Assembly (NCBI GenBank): GCA_949358305.1
Contig: OX442317.1
Location: forward strand, 6,638,186 to 6,702,185
Direction of reading: 5' to 3'
Length of the DNA: 64,000 nucleotides
DNA from: Strigamia acuminata
Lineage: Eukaryota; Arthropoda; Chilopoda; Geophilomorpha; Linotaeniidae
The notes beneath the pieces are model-generated. The model saw only the letters and a program-made list of their open reading frames with translations. It was not told the origin of the DNA and searched no databases. Both the position numbers and the translations under genes were made by a program. This document shows, in pieces, positions 49,217 to 60,161 of the stretch. Each line of letters starts with the position of its first letter. Within the stretch, counting starts at the first letter, position 1.

Positions 49217-51255
49217 GTCTCGTCGGGAGTGACTGACTCAGTGGCTGCTGGTAAATGCTTAATTAACAGGTCAACCATGTTTTTCTGGAAGTCAGTAAAT
49301 TTGGAGTCTAAAGTTTCTGACGTAACCCAATTTTGTTTGGGTCGTTTAAACTCGGGGTTGGGAGCAGAGTGGTTAAATCTTTTATTTGAATTTAACGAGT
49401 CTGTTTTCCCTGCTAATTTTTTGGCAAGGGCGGGACATTCTCTTTTAAAATGTCCAGGCTCGTGACAGAAAAAGCATTTTCCAGTAGTCTTTTCATACTG
49501 GGCGGCAAATAATCGCTCCATTGAACCATCGTCAGTTGAGTCGTCATTTTCCGACTCGTCTTCATTTTCAACTTCATCTTGAGTTTGCGTTAAACGTAGT
49601 GAAGTTTTAGATGGAAAAATCTTAGATTTTTCGTGAAGTTTGGGAGTAGGATGATTCTCTCGATTATCGTACTCCAATTTTGCTGCAAGTTGAGAACTTT
49701 CAAACTTAGAGCGATTTGCTCCTACATATTGTAGAATGTCATCTACTGTAAAGTTACCATACATTCCTTGTGTACATAACGCCGTGAAACTTTCTTGAGT
49801 TAAATTGTCGAATAATTGCGCACGTCCAGTTTTATCACCTGGCGGCACTTCACCTTGTTCTTGCGTATAACGCAGAAGAAAACTATAAAGTGACTCGTCG
49901 GCTCGTTGTTTTACATTAAGAAGTCGCCTTTCTCTTGTAAGTGGAACGAGGTCGAAACAATCGAGAAAAGAGGCTTCGAAAGTTCGCCAACTGTTAAAAG
50001 TATGGCGTTGCTTATGGAACCAACGTTGTGCATGGCCTAATAGTCGTCCAGGTACAGCAGTGTGTACCATGTCGTCTAAAGGGATGCCTTTCCCGAGTGC
50101 GACAGCTTTGACGATTTCAAGGAATCGCGCAACCTCTGTCTGTTTCCCGTCAAAAATAGGAATCTCGATTCCTTTTCCAAAATTCTGACTGGGATTACTC
50201 GGGCTTCGGATTTGACCAACTAAACCCTGAATAATTTGTTTTACATTTTCGTCCGACAAATTAGAAGCAGAGTTCGAATTGGGTGTAGACCGACTTTCTT
50301 GGTCTCTGGGTGGCGGATTTGGCTCTCCTCGAAAATTTTGGCGTCTATCAGGTGGCGGAGGAGAACGAGAATTATTACGTCGGTGGAAATTATTGTTATA
50401 ATTTCCCCCTCCACCAGCGTGAGATTCGTCACTACTCGAGTTAGGATCGGAGTCACGAGGATCACCAGGAGCTCCGGGAAATCGTTGATTTCTCGGCGGA
50501 GCTCGTCCACCTTGAGAGCGGGAATTTCTATAATTCCTAAAATCTCCATCAGATTGGGTGTGAGATTGAAAATTTTGATAATTTTCATTTCTCCCCCTTG
50601 GTTGGACCGACAGATTAGTTCGAGGCTGTGGAACTCTGAAAGAATCATTCAAATTCCCAGTGGGAGCGGGTAAAATATTATTTACAGCCGTCGCACTTGG
50701 TAAATTTCGGGAAATTGGCGCAGAAATATTTCTTTGTCCGGAATTTCCCATTCTTTCGGCCGAATTCGATCGCCAAGAACTAGTTGGTAACTGAATCAAA
50801 GGTTGAACAGATAGTGAAGAATTTAACTGCCCATTGTCGTCACGAGCAACATTCATTCGCCATCCAGGCAATTGCTGGTAGCGATATGTGGCCGGCGAAC
50901 GAGGGCCAGTTCGATCTACAGAAACACTTTGTTCGTTGGTTACAACTACATCGGGAGTAATTACACGATTTCTCTCGTGATGATTATTCGCCGTGTATTG
51001 TTGAGCTTCACACAAAGAGGAAAACTGCGTCACTTCCAATTGGTAATGGCGACAGTAAACCTCTAAATCATGTGGGACGGATAGTGGATCCGTTCGAGAA
51101 CTACCTGGGTTGGAAACGTCTCTAGGAACATTTTCTTCCCCCTGGCTTTCTAAATCAGACTCCACAATTCCTCTTGGTGTTTCACATATACCACCACGTC
51201 GTCGTGCTCCACGATTTCCTCGTGTTCCACGAACTCTTACAGGTCTACGGGCCAT
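49207..51255 (-). CDS. gag: Gag polyprotein with CCHC zinc knuckle
   Basis: 682 codons from the ATG at 51255-51253 to TGA at 49209-49207; a TTG three codons upstream is in frame but unlikely to be the start. The N-terminal half is basic (first 25 residues rich in Arg/Gly) then low-complexity, rich in Asn, Ser, Pro, Gly and Arg (about 215-330). Residues about 365-470 form the retrotransposon capsid-like region, with AQRWFHKQR and SWRTFEASFLDCF, the usual W...W..F...F spacing. An acidic stretch (about 560-580) precedes the zinc knuckle CFFCHEPGHFKREC (594-607), a CX2CX4HX4C nucleocapsid motif that binds the element's RNA. The protein should assemble into virus-like particles in the cell. The final codons contain the frameshift site. 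Confidence 0.93.
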   Translation of the reverse strand: MARRPVRVRGTRGNRGARRRGGICETPRGIVESDLESQGEENVPRDVSNPGSSRTDPLSVPHDLEVYCRHYQLEVTQFSSLCEAQQYTANNHHERNRVITPDVVVTNEQSVSVDRTGPRSPATYRYQQLPGWRMNVARDDNGQLNSSLSVQPLIQLPTSSWRSNSAERMGNSGQRNISAPISRNLPSATAVNNILPAPTGNLNDSFRVPQPRTNLSVQPRGRNENYQNFQSHTQSDGDFRNYRNSRSQGGRAPPRNQRFPGAPGDPRDSDPNSSSDESHAGGGGNYNNNFHRRNNSRSPPPPDRRQNFRGEPNPPPRDQESRSTPNSNSASNLSDENVKQIIQGLVGQIRSPSNPSQNFGKGIEIPIFDGKQTEVARFLEIVKAVALGKGIPLDDMVHTAVPGRLLGHAQRWFHKQRHTFNSWRTFEASFLDCFDLVPLTRERRLLNVKQRADESLYSFLLRYTQEQGEVPPGDKTGRAQLFDNLTQESFTALCTQGMYGNFTVDDILQYVGANRSKFESSQLAAKLEYDNRENHPTPKLHEKSKIFPSKTSLRLTQTQDEVENEDESENDDSTDDGSMERLFAAQYEKTTGKCFFCHEPGHFKRECPALAKKLAGKTDSLNSNKRFNHSAPNPEFKRPKQNWVTSETLDSKFTDFQKNMVDLLIKHLPAATESVTPDETKN

Positions 51256-52107
51256 AATACTCAAAGAAATACACGCACAACAAGAAAAAAATAAGATTTT
51301 AACTGACTAGCGTAAATGTAACACGCTTAATATTAAACTAAGAAATAATTTGAAAAAATACAACCTTAGCTGCTGAAACTGAAGTGGCTTCGGAAAAACT
51401 GTCCTATTGCATGGTCAAGAATGGTCCAAACGGGCACTGGTCACAAAGGCACAACTGGATGGTCGCACTGTCGAAAAGCAAGTGTGGCTGAATATTGGTT
51501 GTCAAACTAGCTTCCGGAAAATCTCCTTTGTCAAGACAGTCTGCTGTGATTGGCGATGTTGAAAAATTTCTGATAATTTCTAACCCGAAATTCTCAACAA
51601 TGTCACATCTGGATGACCTACTCCGAGCTGCATCGTGAGTGGCTCTCTTTGGCACATTCTTTACCTTGTCAGGGATTAAAAATCATAATTCCTAACATTG
51701 ACAGAACAATAGAAAACTAGTCAAGTTTTCAACCAGTGAATAAAATATAAATTACTATTTATCTTTCGTTAGCAGAAATTCTGGTCAAAATCGTTTTTTG
51801 ATCAAAATTTAGGGTTTCAAAATTTTCCAGAATATAGCCGAATATTCTGGGAAACTCAACAAAATCAAAATAGATTTTTTGTACGAAATTCGGAATTATA
51901 ATGAGTTTTCACAATAATCCAAAAATTCGACTTCAAATATTTCCAAAAGATAATGAGAATTTTTTGAAAACAAATGAATATTTCACAGTAAATTTATAGA
52001 GAAAAATCGGAAATTTTCTAATTATAATATCTACATAAAATAATCAAAAAATTTATTTTTCAATTTTACACTTTGATCACAGAGTTCACTTCGATAAAAT
52101 GCAACCT
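51256..52107 (-). other. Leader between primer site and gag
   Basis: An 850-nt untranslated leader, where packaging signals are expected. It holds a hairpin with 9-bp arms, CCAGAATAT and ATATTCTGG (51827-51850), and at 51735-51762 a 28-nt stretch that is the exact inverted copy of part of U3 (41190-41217). An 83-codon frame at 51404-51655 could be an upstream ORF but shows no motif. Confidence 0.6.
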
Positions 52108-52125
52108 ATCTCGGTGGGACCTCCA
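52108..52125 (-). promoter_or_regulatory. Primer-binding site for tRNA-Gln
   Basis: TGGAGGTCCCACCGAGAT on the minus strand begins two bases after the 5' LTR. Its complement, ATCTCGGTGGGACCTCCA, is the 3' end of animal tRNA-Gln (TTG type) including CCA, as I recall that tRNA; all 18 bases match. This tRNA would prime minus-strand DNA synthesis. Confidence 0.85.
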
Positions 52126-52127
52126 CG

Positions 52128-53717
52128 TGTGACGATTACCTTCTGGAGATAGCAATTGCTAAACTAAAGTGTGAACTATCTGTGTGAAAATGTAAAATAT
52201 GCAAACCTGATGTTTTCTCAAAACATATAACATTTATTCCGGTTTGAACCTTATATAAATACTATGCCTACAAGTGGCTAAAATGACGAGAAGTTAAACT
52301 ATACAGTTGTTTGGCAAAAGCCCTGAAATAATATCATTTGAAGGCTTCAGTCATGCAATAAGAATTTGTAACGGTCTTATTGCTGTGACGTAAAAGATGT
52401 CATCTATGAATGGCTTTGGCTTCTAAATGGTCCGGGGTTTGGTTCTAAAAGGCGTGTAAATGGTTAGGCTGGGTGGGTTATATCCGAGAGGTGCGGTTGA
52501 CTTTTCTGTATCGTCACACACATCGCATCGCAGATAATTGTTGTAATCAATAATTACCGCGAGATGTAACAATGTGAGAATAAATATTCATATTAATTCT
52601 ATGGAATTAATCATGATATTTTAGAGTCACAAACTTAACTAAAACTATGAAAATAAGTAAAATATATTAAAATAGCGCCGAGCTATTTTTTGCCCCGAGT
52701 GCAATCAACATCTAAGTTAGACTTAAATGTTCCGTCAAACCAATAACGAATTGAATCGAAATATCTCGCAGGAAAGGTTATCCATCGCCGGGAAATTACT
52801 CCACTCGGTCCTGGCTGGCGGGAGAGTAACCGGGAAATTACTCCGCGTCGATTACTCTGATAATGCGTCTGTGAAATATAAATACTCCACTCTAGATTCT
52901 ACATTACCAATGCGTCTGTGAATTTTACTCCACTCTAGATTCTGCACTCTACAACGGAATGTTGGCATGAAGCTGGAGGGAGTGCGTCTGTGGGTTGTAC
53001 CCCACTCTAGATACTACACTTAAATGTGTCTGTGAATTACTCACTCTAGTTACAACATTTCTACAACGGAATGTTGGCATGAAGAGGCGGGCAGTGTGTC
53101 TGTGAGTCTTCTACCCACTCTAGATACTTACACTAAATACAAAGTATTTCTACAACGGATTGTCGGAACGCAGAGAAGTATAATATGTGCTCAAGTAATA
53201 TCAGTATCAAACAAAAACAGAACAAGAGCGAGCTATATCCGTTTTGCAGGGGGATATATACTCGGTGAGGAGAATAGCTGTTCAGTGATCCAATGGGATC
53301 ACTGGGCAGTCAAATCCATCCAATCCTAGGTCATAGGAAGTGGATACTCAGGACATAGTCTTCTACTAGGTCCAAAACAGGAACTGGATACGCAGGACAC
53401 ATTTTGGATTAAGTCCCTTTGACTATAATCCAAAAGGAGTCCAACTCACAGTGGGTGATGGGGGGTGACTTCACCAGGTGTAGAGGTTGCACATAATTCA
53501 ATAGAATTATGTGACAAATAAATCAACTAGCATTTAAACATCCAAAAGTATTTAAAAGTGTCTAAAGTTGCAGTGGAATAAAATATAAATAGTAATTTAT
53601 ATTTTATTCACTCAAAAATTGTCGAAATTTGAATTTACCGCTAAAACGCATCAGCGCCATCTATTGGTGAAGTAATCGTCCTATACTAACAAAGTGCATG
53701 ACAGTGTAACCGTCACA
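52128..53717 (-). repeat. 5' LTR (1,590 bp)
   Basis: Same length and layout as the 3' LTR. It is followed on the minus strand, after two bases, by the primer-binding site, which fixes it as the 5' copy and sets the element's direction. It should drive transcription of the whole element. The short + strand frames inside both LTRs (about 64 and 77 codons) are identical in the two copies simply because the LTRs are, and do not look like protein. Confidence 0.95.
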
Positions 53718-56700
53718 ATTGCAACGGTTTTAAAAACAATAACAATTGCACTTAACATTTATTTTAGGAACTCGTTTTCGATTATTATTTTTTTTTCTAG
53801 AAATAAATAAATCGTGCAAAATTTGTGCAAGTTCTGCAGAATTTTTCTGCGTGGAATTTTCTATTTTTCCTGGTTCAATAAGTTAAAATTATCCATTTAA
53901 AATATGACCCAAAAATCTGTGCTGGTGATCAATAGATCAATATTCTAGACAGCTGCGACCCCGGCGACATTTTGAACTTTTTGATCCACGAAAAGCTTGT
54001 AAAAAACGCAATTAAAAAGTTGCATAAACAAAAGCAATTATTAACTAGCTGCGCACTGCACGCTTCTTTCTAACAAACAATCCTCGAACCCAAACTAATT
54101 TCAAGCTTCAGAACAAGGTCTCGAGATGATTCCCAATCTTGCACACACTACTAAAAAGTTAAATTAAATCTCCACTTATTACCACTATATACGTGACAGC
54201 AAAGCATTGCGAAGCCAACACTAACCCTAACCCTGTGTCGTAAAACTTTACAACTTACACAGATTTAAGACTTTTCTCTCGAACAAAATGACTTAAACCG
54301 AGTCGTTTAAACTAAGCTCTGCTTTTACATTGCGTCTCTTATTAATATCTGTTTTAAGTCGAGGACCTCTCACATATTCTGTTAGCTAGGGTAAACAGGC
54401 TTTCAGGGTTCAGTTTTAAAAAAAAAAACGAAGAAAAAGCTTTTGGGAACAACGACACCTCTTGACAAAAGGGTCAGCGTGCAATTTGATTTTTTTTTCT
54501 TCTCCTTTTATTTCACGTGTGTGAAATTCTTCAGTAGACTTGTTAACGATTGGTTTGCACAAGGCTTAAGGGAGGTTAATTTGATAAAATGATCACATTC
54601 ATTTCCGGGCAAAGCACCGAGCAGCCGGGTAGGCTAATTAGTAAAGCCTTAATGAGTGGGAGTGGTGAAAAATCACAAGAAAAGTGCTCACTGACTTAAA
54701 CACCAGCACTCATTTTGTCTGCTCGCGGAAAACGTACACAAGCATCTGTTGGCTGGAGGTTTTTTTCTTTTTTTTTGGGTTAACTATGGCTGCCATAAAC
54801 AAGCGGTGGAATGTGTGATGAAGAAAAATTGGGTCTGTCGATTTAAAGGTAATCTTCTGTTTTTGATGTTGGTATGCAAGGAAAATAGTGCGTTTGCGCC
54901 TGAAAGTGGACTTTGTTTTGTGGCTTTAATTGGATAGGGCTTCACTGCATGTAACTCTTGCGTTGGGGATTTGAAAATGAAGTTTTGCTGGTCATCCTGG
55001 TACAAGCTACTTGAAATGAGCGGATTTCCTTTTCGGCAGAAGTTGTTGTTTACATGATGGGACAATCTCCTTCGGATGAAGAATCTCCGGAAATTTTCTG
55101 GTGTTGAAGCGTAGTCATTTCAAGTTGTAATTTGGGGGTTCCAGATTAAATTGTTGAAATTCAAGCTGCTGAACAGTAAATTGTTATCACTGCAGTGAGT
55201 TGCTAAGCTGTGTAGAAATGCCAAAAACCGCCGAAGCTTCTCGAGTTGTGTAAAAAGGTGAACAGGAATAATTTATGATTTTTATTCTAAAACTATTTCT
55301 TTTTTTCTTTCTTTTTTGGTTTTGAGAGTAACACTTTGAGAGTTATAAATAAATTGGTGTTCCCAGGAGGAGAGAAAACATCTTCCCCCTGGAGCTCTCT
55401 TTTCTTTCTGTTTCGCTCGTCCATCAACTCGTCAGCAATGGTCTAGTGTAGGACGTAAATAATTTCCACGAGGAGTACTTCAGTAATGGAGCTTTACCCT
55501 CCGCGTGCCATTTGTCTGCTGTGTCACTAGGTTGGGGGTGTGGGTGAGGGCAACTCCATGGAAACGGCACGAACTGTGTTGAGCTATCTCATTGCTGTAC
55601 TCGCTTTTCAAGGGTTGCGTGAGCCGCAGTTCTTTTGGATTGCCTCTGAATAAGAGGTTAGTGAGATTTCTTGCGGTAATACATTGAAGTCGAAGCATTC
55701 TGTTGGGATCAATTTTGTTTAAATTTTTCTTTTTATTCAGCGCCGGTTTTTCTGCTTGTGCGTCCATTAAAGTGGAATTTGAGAAGAGTAGTTGAAGACA
55801 CGCGATTGAGAGTTAATAAATGAATTAATGAGGCGAATAAATTGATGTTAATGCGAAATACGAATGCGTTTGGATTGAAAAACATCAACGTTTCGGGTTT
55901 TAGCTCGGAGTTTATTCATTTCAGCCAATTTCTTGGCGATTAATAATCATGTTAGCAGCAAGAAATTACTTTGGAAAATTGAACAAAGTGTTAAATCGAC
56001 GTCTCCTTCTGCTTATTTCATTAGTGAATCTCATTCTTAACGAAGGAAATGTTATAAAATCTGATATATCAATAATTTTTTTTTGCTTCTATTCATTTCA
56101 AACTAATGTTTACGTTCCCGAGTGCTGCAATCGTTAGCTTGGAATTAATGTGGCAAATGAGTGAGAAAAGGTAAGGGGGAAACCGGGTTATTACTAAGTT
56201 GTTCAATCAAAGAGGAAAAAGTGCTACAAATTTAATATGCACTCTTAGTACAAGTGGGAAATAAAATTTTAAATTGCACATCATTTTAAAGTTGCTAGAT
56301 TAAAATTTAATGGCAAATTTGAAAAGAGCAGAGAAAAAATTAAAACTGTGTGAAATGTGATACGTAGAGTAAATGTGATTTTATTTTTCATTTACAATGA
56401 ATTTAATATGGCAGTGAATCTGGAATTAAATATAAAATTTGTGACATATTTTACTAGTTTTAAGTACCACTCATAAGCATTAAAACAGCACATTTGAAAA
56501 AAAATACTGGGCTTCTGGTCATAAAAATTGGTGGGTATGTTTGAATTATATCTTGTGTTAAGTTGAGTGGGAAGTGAAAGAAGACTGGAAAGGCTGCAAT
56601 AAACTATATCTTGCTCAGCCAATTTCATAAACTGCTTTTTTATACTTTGGCCATTAAAACCCAGTGTAGATTAAACAACAGAGATGGCTGTGAACAACAG

Positions 56701-59700
56701 AAGGTTGTTTTCCAAAAAGAAAAAAAAAGACTGCTGAGATACCTATAACACATTAAAGCACTGAGAAATCATCAATTATATAATAACATCCAAAAAATGT
56801 ATTAAAGTTGCCCTCGATTACAAGCCAAACGGTTAATATTCGAAGAATTCACAAAAAATTATTAGTTTATGTAATTTTTTTGTGAAAGCAAAATTTATTT
56901 AGGTATTTAAGCTGTATAAATACAATAAAATAAAAATTGGTAACAAAAGCAGCGCCATTTTGAACAATACGTAGACAAAACTGCCACTTTGGCGCTGTGA
57001 AGCTGCGATCACAAAAAATTGCATTTGCAATTAAGCTTATAAACCGCAAGTTTTAATCGTATAAATATAATTTAAAATTAATCTACGAGTTCACAAATAA
57101 AAGCACAAACTTTTTTGATAGATTAGTTGCATTGCATTCTTTATGCGTGCTCGCGCATGAAATTTGTGCATAGAAAAAATTAAAGTGGTACGTGAGGAAA
57201 ACAGAAGTTGCACAGGTGTTTAATGCAACGTAATCAACGTTCCAAATTCTCTTGTTTTTTTTTTTTTACATATATATTTTTTTTATTATTTTTTTCTTCG
57301 ACATTCATTTCGAGTGGTGTCAATACGATCAAATCCCAAGTTTGAATTGGTGGGCACATTGCTGTCAAACGCCGATCTCACTTTCATCTTGTGACGCTTC
57401 ATCCTCACAAAATCTTATTGATTGCATACTCGTGTTGGAATATAGACTGTTTTTGACAGCTCAATTTGTTCTTAATTAATTCTCGAATGCCAAAAAAAAA
57501 TGTTTCTTGCCGTCAAGCAAATGGCATTTGATTAAAAAGAGCCTCAATTTGCCAAGCAGGTGACACCTTAATCTTTGGGTCTAGAAGTGGAACTGATAAA
57601 GGAAGAACACTATCTTAAAATTACTCGACCAAGATTGTTAGAAATGTGAATGAAGTTGTGTTGTAAAAATATATTTAGATTGTGTAAGGAGAGAGAGGGG
57701 GTAAGTGACAGGAAATGTCTGCTAAATTACATTAGTAGCTGGTCAACAATTACATCAATGTCTGGTTGGAAGTTGAGAAACAGTAAATTCCGTCTAATCA
57801 TAAATCCAGGTTAAGAGATAAGATGTGAGGGTCGTATCCCAAAAAAGAAAAATCAATATCAACTGAAACAATAAGGGGAAAACAAGGGCATATAAAAATT
57901 AAAGTTGTAAGCTACGAATTGCTTTCCTTTTTGTTTATTTAAAAAAAAATCGAAATATAAATTTATGTCATTTGGTCACATTAATGTGATACTAATGTGT
58001 GGATACTGCATTGTTTGTGTGGGAAATTTATGGTGAAAAAAGTTTTTTTTTTTCAAAACAAAGGACTAAAATAACTTAATTTGTTGTTCATAAAGTCGAT
58101 TTGTAGTAATTTTGATGATAAAACTTTATATTTACGAATCTGCTGGATTTTAGTTTTGATGGAAATAAAACATGCTTCTTTTACGAAAACAGGAATAATT
58201 GTGTTTTATTTCAAAGGAACAAAGGTATTTTATGACACTTTACATACGCTTCCTGTTTGGCGTCATCGAATCTCAACTAAAAACACCTCCTGAATGTTGA
58301 CTCCACTGCTCGTTGTTACATTGCTTCCTTTGATTTCGCATGACTTCGTCTTTCTACAAACGCCAGTTTTTACAATTTGTTTAGCATTTTGTTGTTTTTT
58401 GAAAAATGTGATTATTTGTTGTTGTCAATGACTATTTGGAGTAATTGACATTAGATGGCATTGCCAACCACATACGTCATTCATGGGTTGGCCTCAAGCA
58501 ATTGGCACTGGGCCAGCAATTTCAGCCTTCTTCACCGGACCTAAACCATTTCGAAAGCGTACAAAAGAAGATAATGCAAATGAGTATGCAAAGTGTAATA
58601 GGCCTCAAACTTGTGATTTTCCAACACGGTTTCTTGACAATATGTTGCATCTGCAATCAACAATATCTATTCTTACCACAATTGCACAGAAAATTACACA
58701 TCTGACTCCATTTGTAGCAAAATGTGTTTTTTTTAAAAAAAACTAGCTGTCAATCATTGAAATAATAATATTTATTTAGTTCGTTGTATTTGTGCAAGCA
58801 ACGTACCAGAAAACTCAAGCAGGAGGAAAAGAAATGAATTTGTAAGAGTTTTTGTTCCTAGGCTAAAAAAACCTGTGAATTGTCACCAAATCTGTCTTTT
58901 GGGATTGCAGGGTCCATAATTATTGCATCCCATTTTAATAATGCTTAATGCATGGTGTGGAATGTGTATTGTTGCAATTTAAAAGGGAAAAAAATGAGGA
59001 ATAAGTGAATGCTCATTGTATATCATCAGTGGAATCTAATTCCCATGTTTTTGAAGCATAGTTATCATCAACCATAAGTACGGTGATAAAAGTGACAAAA
59101 TGTTATGGCTGTCACTTGTGTAGCTTTAAGATGTAGAGAACGCATTTACCCATGTGCGTGCACATTTTCTCCTTAACTGACTTTCTGGCCTGTAGGTCTA
59201 CAGTCACTATCAAATTACTCGGTGTTAATTACCTGGCTGTGAATTAAGCTTCTTTAGTTGCTCATAGGTGCAGTTTCTATGTATGCGAGGCAGGTTGTCT
59301 CTCTTTTAATTTTTATTTGGCTTAGCTTATACCAGCACCGCTTTCATTCGTGCCTTGGGTTGTCTTCTAGATTTCCAGCGAATAGATTAGAAACGAATCG
59401 AAAAGTTTCGCTTTAATATTTACTCTACTAGTATACATAAAGCCAGCTTAAAATGACGTCACTTTCTGTTAAAATGCGGATTTTCTGCTCATGCCATCAT
59501 TGTCAAAACATCATTGTCTTTTCAACTATCAAACCCCAGTTGCAAGAATTCCATATTCGATGCCATATTTGATTGTGGAATTGTGGGATTGTTTGGCTAG
59601 AGATTCGCGATATAGGTGTCATCTATCTATTATTGCTGAATTGACGTTACTTTCAGATGCATGATATTCGCAGCGTATGTGCAAGTGTGAACCAGTCTTT

Positions 59701-59864
59701 AAAGATGATTTTAAACAGTATTCGCATTCATACAGTCATGTTTAACTTGCAGATTGTTGCAACATAGATTCCGAAATTGTTAATGTGGAGCAACATGCCT
59801 TTGTTACACATATGTACAACTACAATACTGAATAAAATGAATGGAATGAAAGGTTTATACCATG
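53718..59864 (+). other. Intronic or intergenic DNA beyond the retrotransposon
   Basis: It begins with the second ATTG target copy. AT-rich with no supported gene or exon. Overlapping open frames on both strands at 54749-55065 and 55480-55767 lie in slightly GC-richer DNA but show no domain. Two copies of CTAACC at 54230-54240 are not a telomere-like array. Confidence 0.5.
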
Positions 59865-60161
59865 TTCACACCAATGGATCGAGTTTGGCTGGATCTGATC
59901 CGCCCGATCAGATCGAACTGAACAGAGTTTCAATATTCACTTGGATGGAGTTGTGTTCACACCAAAATGTGATGCGCAACAATGGAGTGCTATAGACTGC
60001 TGACATTATTTAATGAATTCCAATCCGAATCCAATCGTCGAATCGAGTTTTGGGAACTCGATTGACGAACGGAGTTGTTTGGCGCACAGATCTAGATCCA
60101 TGAACATCAATCTTGGATCTAGATCCTCAGCTTCGGATGAAATCCAAAAGCTTGGTGTGAA
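59865..60161. mobile_element. Candidate MITE with TTCACACCAA ends
   Basis: TTCACACCAA at 59865-59874 and its reverse complement at 60152-60161 bound a segment that also holds a third copy at 59956-59965. Inside are palindromic blocks GATCTGATC...GATCAGATC and GATCTAGATCC...GGATCTAGATC. The sequence is less AT-rich than its surroundings. Ends of this kind with GATC-rich palindromes occur in non-autonomous DNA elements, but I cannot name the family, and no target duplication is certain. The 61-codon frames on both strands here follow from the palindromes. Confidence 0.45.

Larger units (their letters stand above)
39733..53717 (-). mobile_element. Complete Ty3/gypsy-type LTR retrotransposon
   Basis: The element is 13,985 bp long, with two 1,590-bp LTRs whose positions differ by exactly 12,395 bp throughout. 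ATTG at 39729-39732 and 53718-53721 is the 4-bp target duplication. In element orientation the order is: 5' LTR, tRNA-Gln primer site, leader, gag, pol in the order protease-RT-RNase H-integrase, a 1.3-kb gap, a third ORF, polypurine tract, 3' LTR. Integrase after RNase H places it with Ty3/gypsy (Metaviridae) rather than Ty1/copia. LTRs this long and the extra ORF make it large for the group. All three reading frames are open and the LTRs look identical in the stretches compared, so it is probably young and possibly mobile. It sits antisense to the Dpr-like gene. Confidence 0.95.

Noticed and set aside
54228-54240. Telomere-like CTAACC repeats
   Set aside because: Only two units; chance or unrelated.
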